From contig NZ_PJAR01000024.1 in NCBI RefSeq assembly GCF_002836745.1, positions 327,174 through 391,173 on the forward strand: a DNA stretch of 64,000 nucleotides, read 5' to 3'. Below, piece by piece: positions 61,863-64,000 of the stretch (position 1 is its first letter; the number at the start of each line of letters is the position of its first letter). The DNA is from Glaciecola sp. 33A (GTDB taxonomy: Bacteria > Pseudomonadota > Gammaproteobacteria > Enterobacterales > Alteromonadaceae). The translations under genes and the position numbers were made by a program. The notes under the pieces are model-generated. The model was not told where the DNA came from. It was given only the letters and a program-made list of their open reading frames with translations, and did not search any database.

Positions 61863-64000
61863 ATGTTTAATTTATTAGTTCATGCAAGTCTGCGTAATCG
61901 GTTATTAGTGTTGGCGCTCGCAGTCATGACCCTTGTTTATGGATTTTGGCAAGGCAAAGAGTTACCTATTGATGTATTTCCTGACTTAAATAAGCCCGTA
62001 GTCACCGTATTGACTGAGGCGGGCGGTATGGCGCCTGAAGAAGTCGAGCAGTTAGTTTCGTTTCCGCTTGAAAATATGCTCAATGGCGTAACCGGCGTTA
62101 CTCGCGTGCGTTCAACATCGGGCATTGGTTTATCCATTCTATATGTAGAGTTTGATTGGGATACTGATGTGTATCGCAACAGGCAGTTAGTATCAGAACG
62201 ACTCGACCAAGTCACATCGCAATTACCCAGTGGGATCACGCCAGTCATGGGACCTGTGTCATCGATTATGGGCGAGATTATGCTCATTGCTTTGCCCATT
62301 AACGCGAATACGGATGTTGATTCGATGCTCGCCCGAGAGTATGCCGATTTTGTGCTGCGTCCACGGCTACTTTCTATTCCTGGAATATCTCAAGCCATCC
62401 CTATTGGTGGCGATGTTAGACAAATTAGAGTAGAGCCTAAACTCGATGTAATGCGCAATGTGGGGATTAGTGTCGAGCAAATACGTGATGCCATTGAAAG
62501 TTTCGCATCGAATAAAGGCGGCGGCTTTATCGATGTCAATAACCGCGAGTTTCTGATACGGCACGAAGGAAGAACGCTCAAGCTAGATGATTTGCGCCAG
62601 TTAGCCGTTGCATGGCAGGAAAACACCTCAGTACGGTTAGACCAAGTCGCAAACGTTCGTTATGCTGCTGCTGTTAAGCGCGGTGATGGCGGTTATAACG
62701 GTAAACCAGCGGTCATCATTAATGTACAAAAACAACCTGGTGCGGACACGGTAAAACTGACCCGTGAAATAGAACTGGCGTTAAGTGAGCTTGCTACAGG
62801 CTTGCCTGACGGCGTTTCAGCGCCGCAAGTGTTGTTTCGCCAAGCTGACTTTATTAAAGCATCGGTTGATAATGTTACCGAAGCATTAAGAGATGGCTCT
62901 ATTCTCGTGGTTATTGTGCTTTTTGCGTTTTTGTTATCAACACGAACGACCGCTATTTCACTGTTGGCGATCCCGCTATCCCTCGCCGCAACGGTACTCA
63001 TTTTTAAATGGACCGGACAAACCATTAACGTAATGACCTTGGGTGGGTTAGCTATCGCGATAGGGGAGTTGGTTGATGATTCGGTAGTAGATGTAGAAAA
63101 CATACTTCGCCGCTTGAAAAACAACGCCAAGCAAGACAAACCCCGTCCTATTTTCGACGTAATATGGCAAGCAAGTGTGGAAGTACGCTCAGGTATTGTT
63201 TATGCGACCGCAATTGTCGTGCTTGTTTTTTTGCCATTATTCGCACTACCAGGTATCGAAGGACGTTTATTTGCACCATTGGGTGAGGCTTATATTATTG
63301 CGGTATTAGCATCTTTACTCGTCTCGATGACAGTGACACCAGTGCTTTGTTATTTTTTATTACCGCAGATGAAACAACTGCATAAAGGCGATAGCTTTTT
63401 AGTCACTGCACTAAAGAGATGGCAGAGTGTATGGCTTTTATGGGCATTGCCCAAACGCCGCTCAATATTGGCAGTAAGCGCTTTAACTGCAATTATTAGT
63501 GCCTCATCCGTTGCCTTCTTTCCACGTGCGTTTTTGCCTGCCTTTAATGAAGGCTCTTTGGTATTGGGGATGATTTTTCAGCCAAGTACTTCACTATCTG
63601 AATCTAACAGAATGGGGCATTTAGCTGAGTCTTTGTTGCTATCGGTTGATGAGGTCACCGCAGTTGGACGACGCACCGGCAGAGCGAAGCTTGATGAGCA
63701 TGCAGAAGGTGTTCATTCGTCTGAAATTGATGTTGATTTAGTTGAATCAGAGCGCTCTCGGGAAGAAGTTTTGGCTGAAATTCGACAAAAACTCAGTGTG
63801 TTACCCGCGCAAGTGGCAATTGGGCAACCAATTTCCCATCGACTCGACCATCTGCTTTCGGGTGTGCGAGCGCAACTGGCAATAAAAGTGTTTGGCGATA
63901 ATTTAGACGAGCTTCGCATCAATGCTGAAAAAATCAGGCAGAAATTAGAAACCATACCTGGGCTGGTTGATATCAATGTGGAAAAACAAGTGCTTATTCC
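61863..64000 (+). CDS. CusA/CzcA-family heavy-metal efflux RND pump, partial at right edge
   Basis: An open frame from ATG 61863 (after TAGGAGCCAGC) to the window end, over 700 residues. It starts [20 protein letters not shown], then [39 protein letters not shown], the membrane motif [19 protein letters not shown] and the periplasmic [20 protein letters not shown]. This is the heavy-metal (CusA/CzcA) branch of RND pumps driven by the proton gradient. The aspartates in [13 protein letters not shown] are the expected proton-relay residues. Metal specificity (Cu/Ag or Co/Zn/Cd) cannot be decided from this part. Confidence 0.93.
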   Translation, partial: MFNLLVHASLRNRLLVLALAVMTLVYGFWQGKELPIDVFPDLNKPVVTVLTEAGGMAPEEVEQLVSFPLENMLNGVTGVTRVRSTSGIGLSILYVEFDWDTDVYRNRQLVSERLDQVTSQLPSGITPVMGPVSSIMGEIMLIALPINANTDVDSMLAREYADFVLRPRLLSIPGISQAIPIGGDVRQIRVEPKLDVMRNVGISVEQIRDAIESFASNKGGGFIDVNNREFLIRHEGRTLKLDDLRQLAVAWQENTSVRLDQVANVRYAAAVKRGDGGYNGKPAVIINVQKQPGADTVKLTREIELALSELATGLPDGVSAPQVLFRQADFIKASVDNVTEALRDGSILVVIVLFAFLLSTRTTAISLLAIPLSLAATVLIFKWTGQTINVMTLGGLAIAIGELVDDSVVDVENILRRLKNNAKQDKPRPIFDVIWQASVEVRSGIVYATAIVVLVFLPLFALPGIEGRLFAPLGEAYIIAVLASLLVSMTVTPVLCYFLLPQMKQLHKGDSFLVTALKRWQSVWLLWALPKRRSILAVSALTAIISASSVAFFPRAFLPAFNEGSLVLGMIFQPSTSLSESNRMGHLAESLLLSVDEVTAVGRRTGRAKLDEHAEGVHSSEIDVDLVESERSREEVLAEIRQKLSVLPAQVAIGQPISHRLDHLLSGVRAQLAIKVFGDNLDELRINAEKIRQKLETIPGLVDINVEKQVLI

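Overview
The window reads as chromosome of a marine gammaproteobacterium of the order Alteromonadales, close to Glaciecola, Paraglaciecola or Alteromonas. The evidence is moderate AT-richness, the glmU / DeoR-type regulator / glmS order, a TonB-dependent receptor of the type common in this order, PEP-CTERM proteins, an ice-binding-like protein, several chemoreceptor-type sensors and a MipA / DUF3019 / two-component cluster. Genus assignment is inference; no rRNA or tRNA gene was seen.

Positions 1-30,500 are mostly ordinary chromosome. They hold an LLM flavin oxidoreductase, a SulP anion transporter with a divergent small ribbon-helix-helix gene, molybdenum cofactor genes (moaA behind a probable Moco riboswitch, then moeA and moeB), propionyl-CoA synthetase, arginine decarboxylase, two DMT exporters, an alkyltransferase, glmU-regulator-glmS, an SDR/LysR pair, two serine hydrolases and a large chemoreceptor. 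Two proteins carry GGDEF-like domains whose catalytic motif is lost, and one chemoreceptor-like protein ends right after its HAMP domain.

Positions 30,500-33,900 are a graveyard: gene-poor DNA with remnants of an IS30-type transposase, an AbiEii-like nucleotidyltransferase and an XRE regulator, plus dispersed repeats and strong inverted repeats. Next comes a coherent unit of TonB receptor, N-formylglutamate amidohydrolase-like enzyme and YfcC-type transporter with a divergent LysR gene, probably uptake and hydrolysis of an N-acylated amino acid or small peptide. A CapA-like protein, an SDR pseudogene and a GNAT enzyme follow.

Positions 42,400-46,500 are the most unusual part. Small genes alternate with long hairpin-forming elements that have the R''-L''-L'-R' layout of integron attC sites, with no integrase in view. 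I read this as a CALIN-type cassette array. Three of the cassettes share, besides the attC-like hairpin, about 190 bp of conserved upstream DNA containing a ribosome-binding site and short reading frames. The array ends against a truncated TetR-type gene. A decayed relative of the last attC-like site lies on the other strand at 52.45 kb, beside a DUF2845 gene.

Positions 47,000-64,000 hold a MipA / DUF3019 / response regulator / kinase cluster, a frameshifted IS91 transposase, an exported catalase-peroxidase, a PEP-CTERM ice-binding-like protein with an 18-residue solenoid repeat, a second IS91 remnant, a probably imported voltage-gated K+ channel gene, and the start of a CusA/CzcA heavy-metal efflux operon that runs off the right edge.
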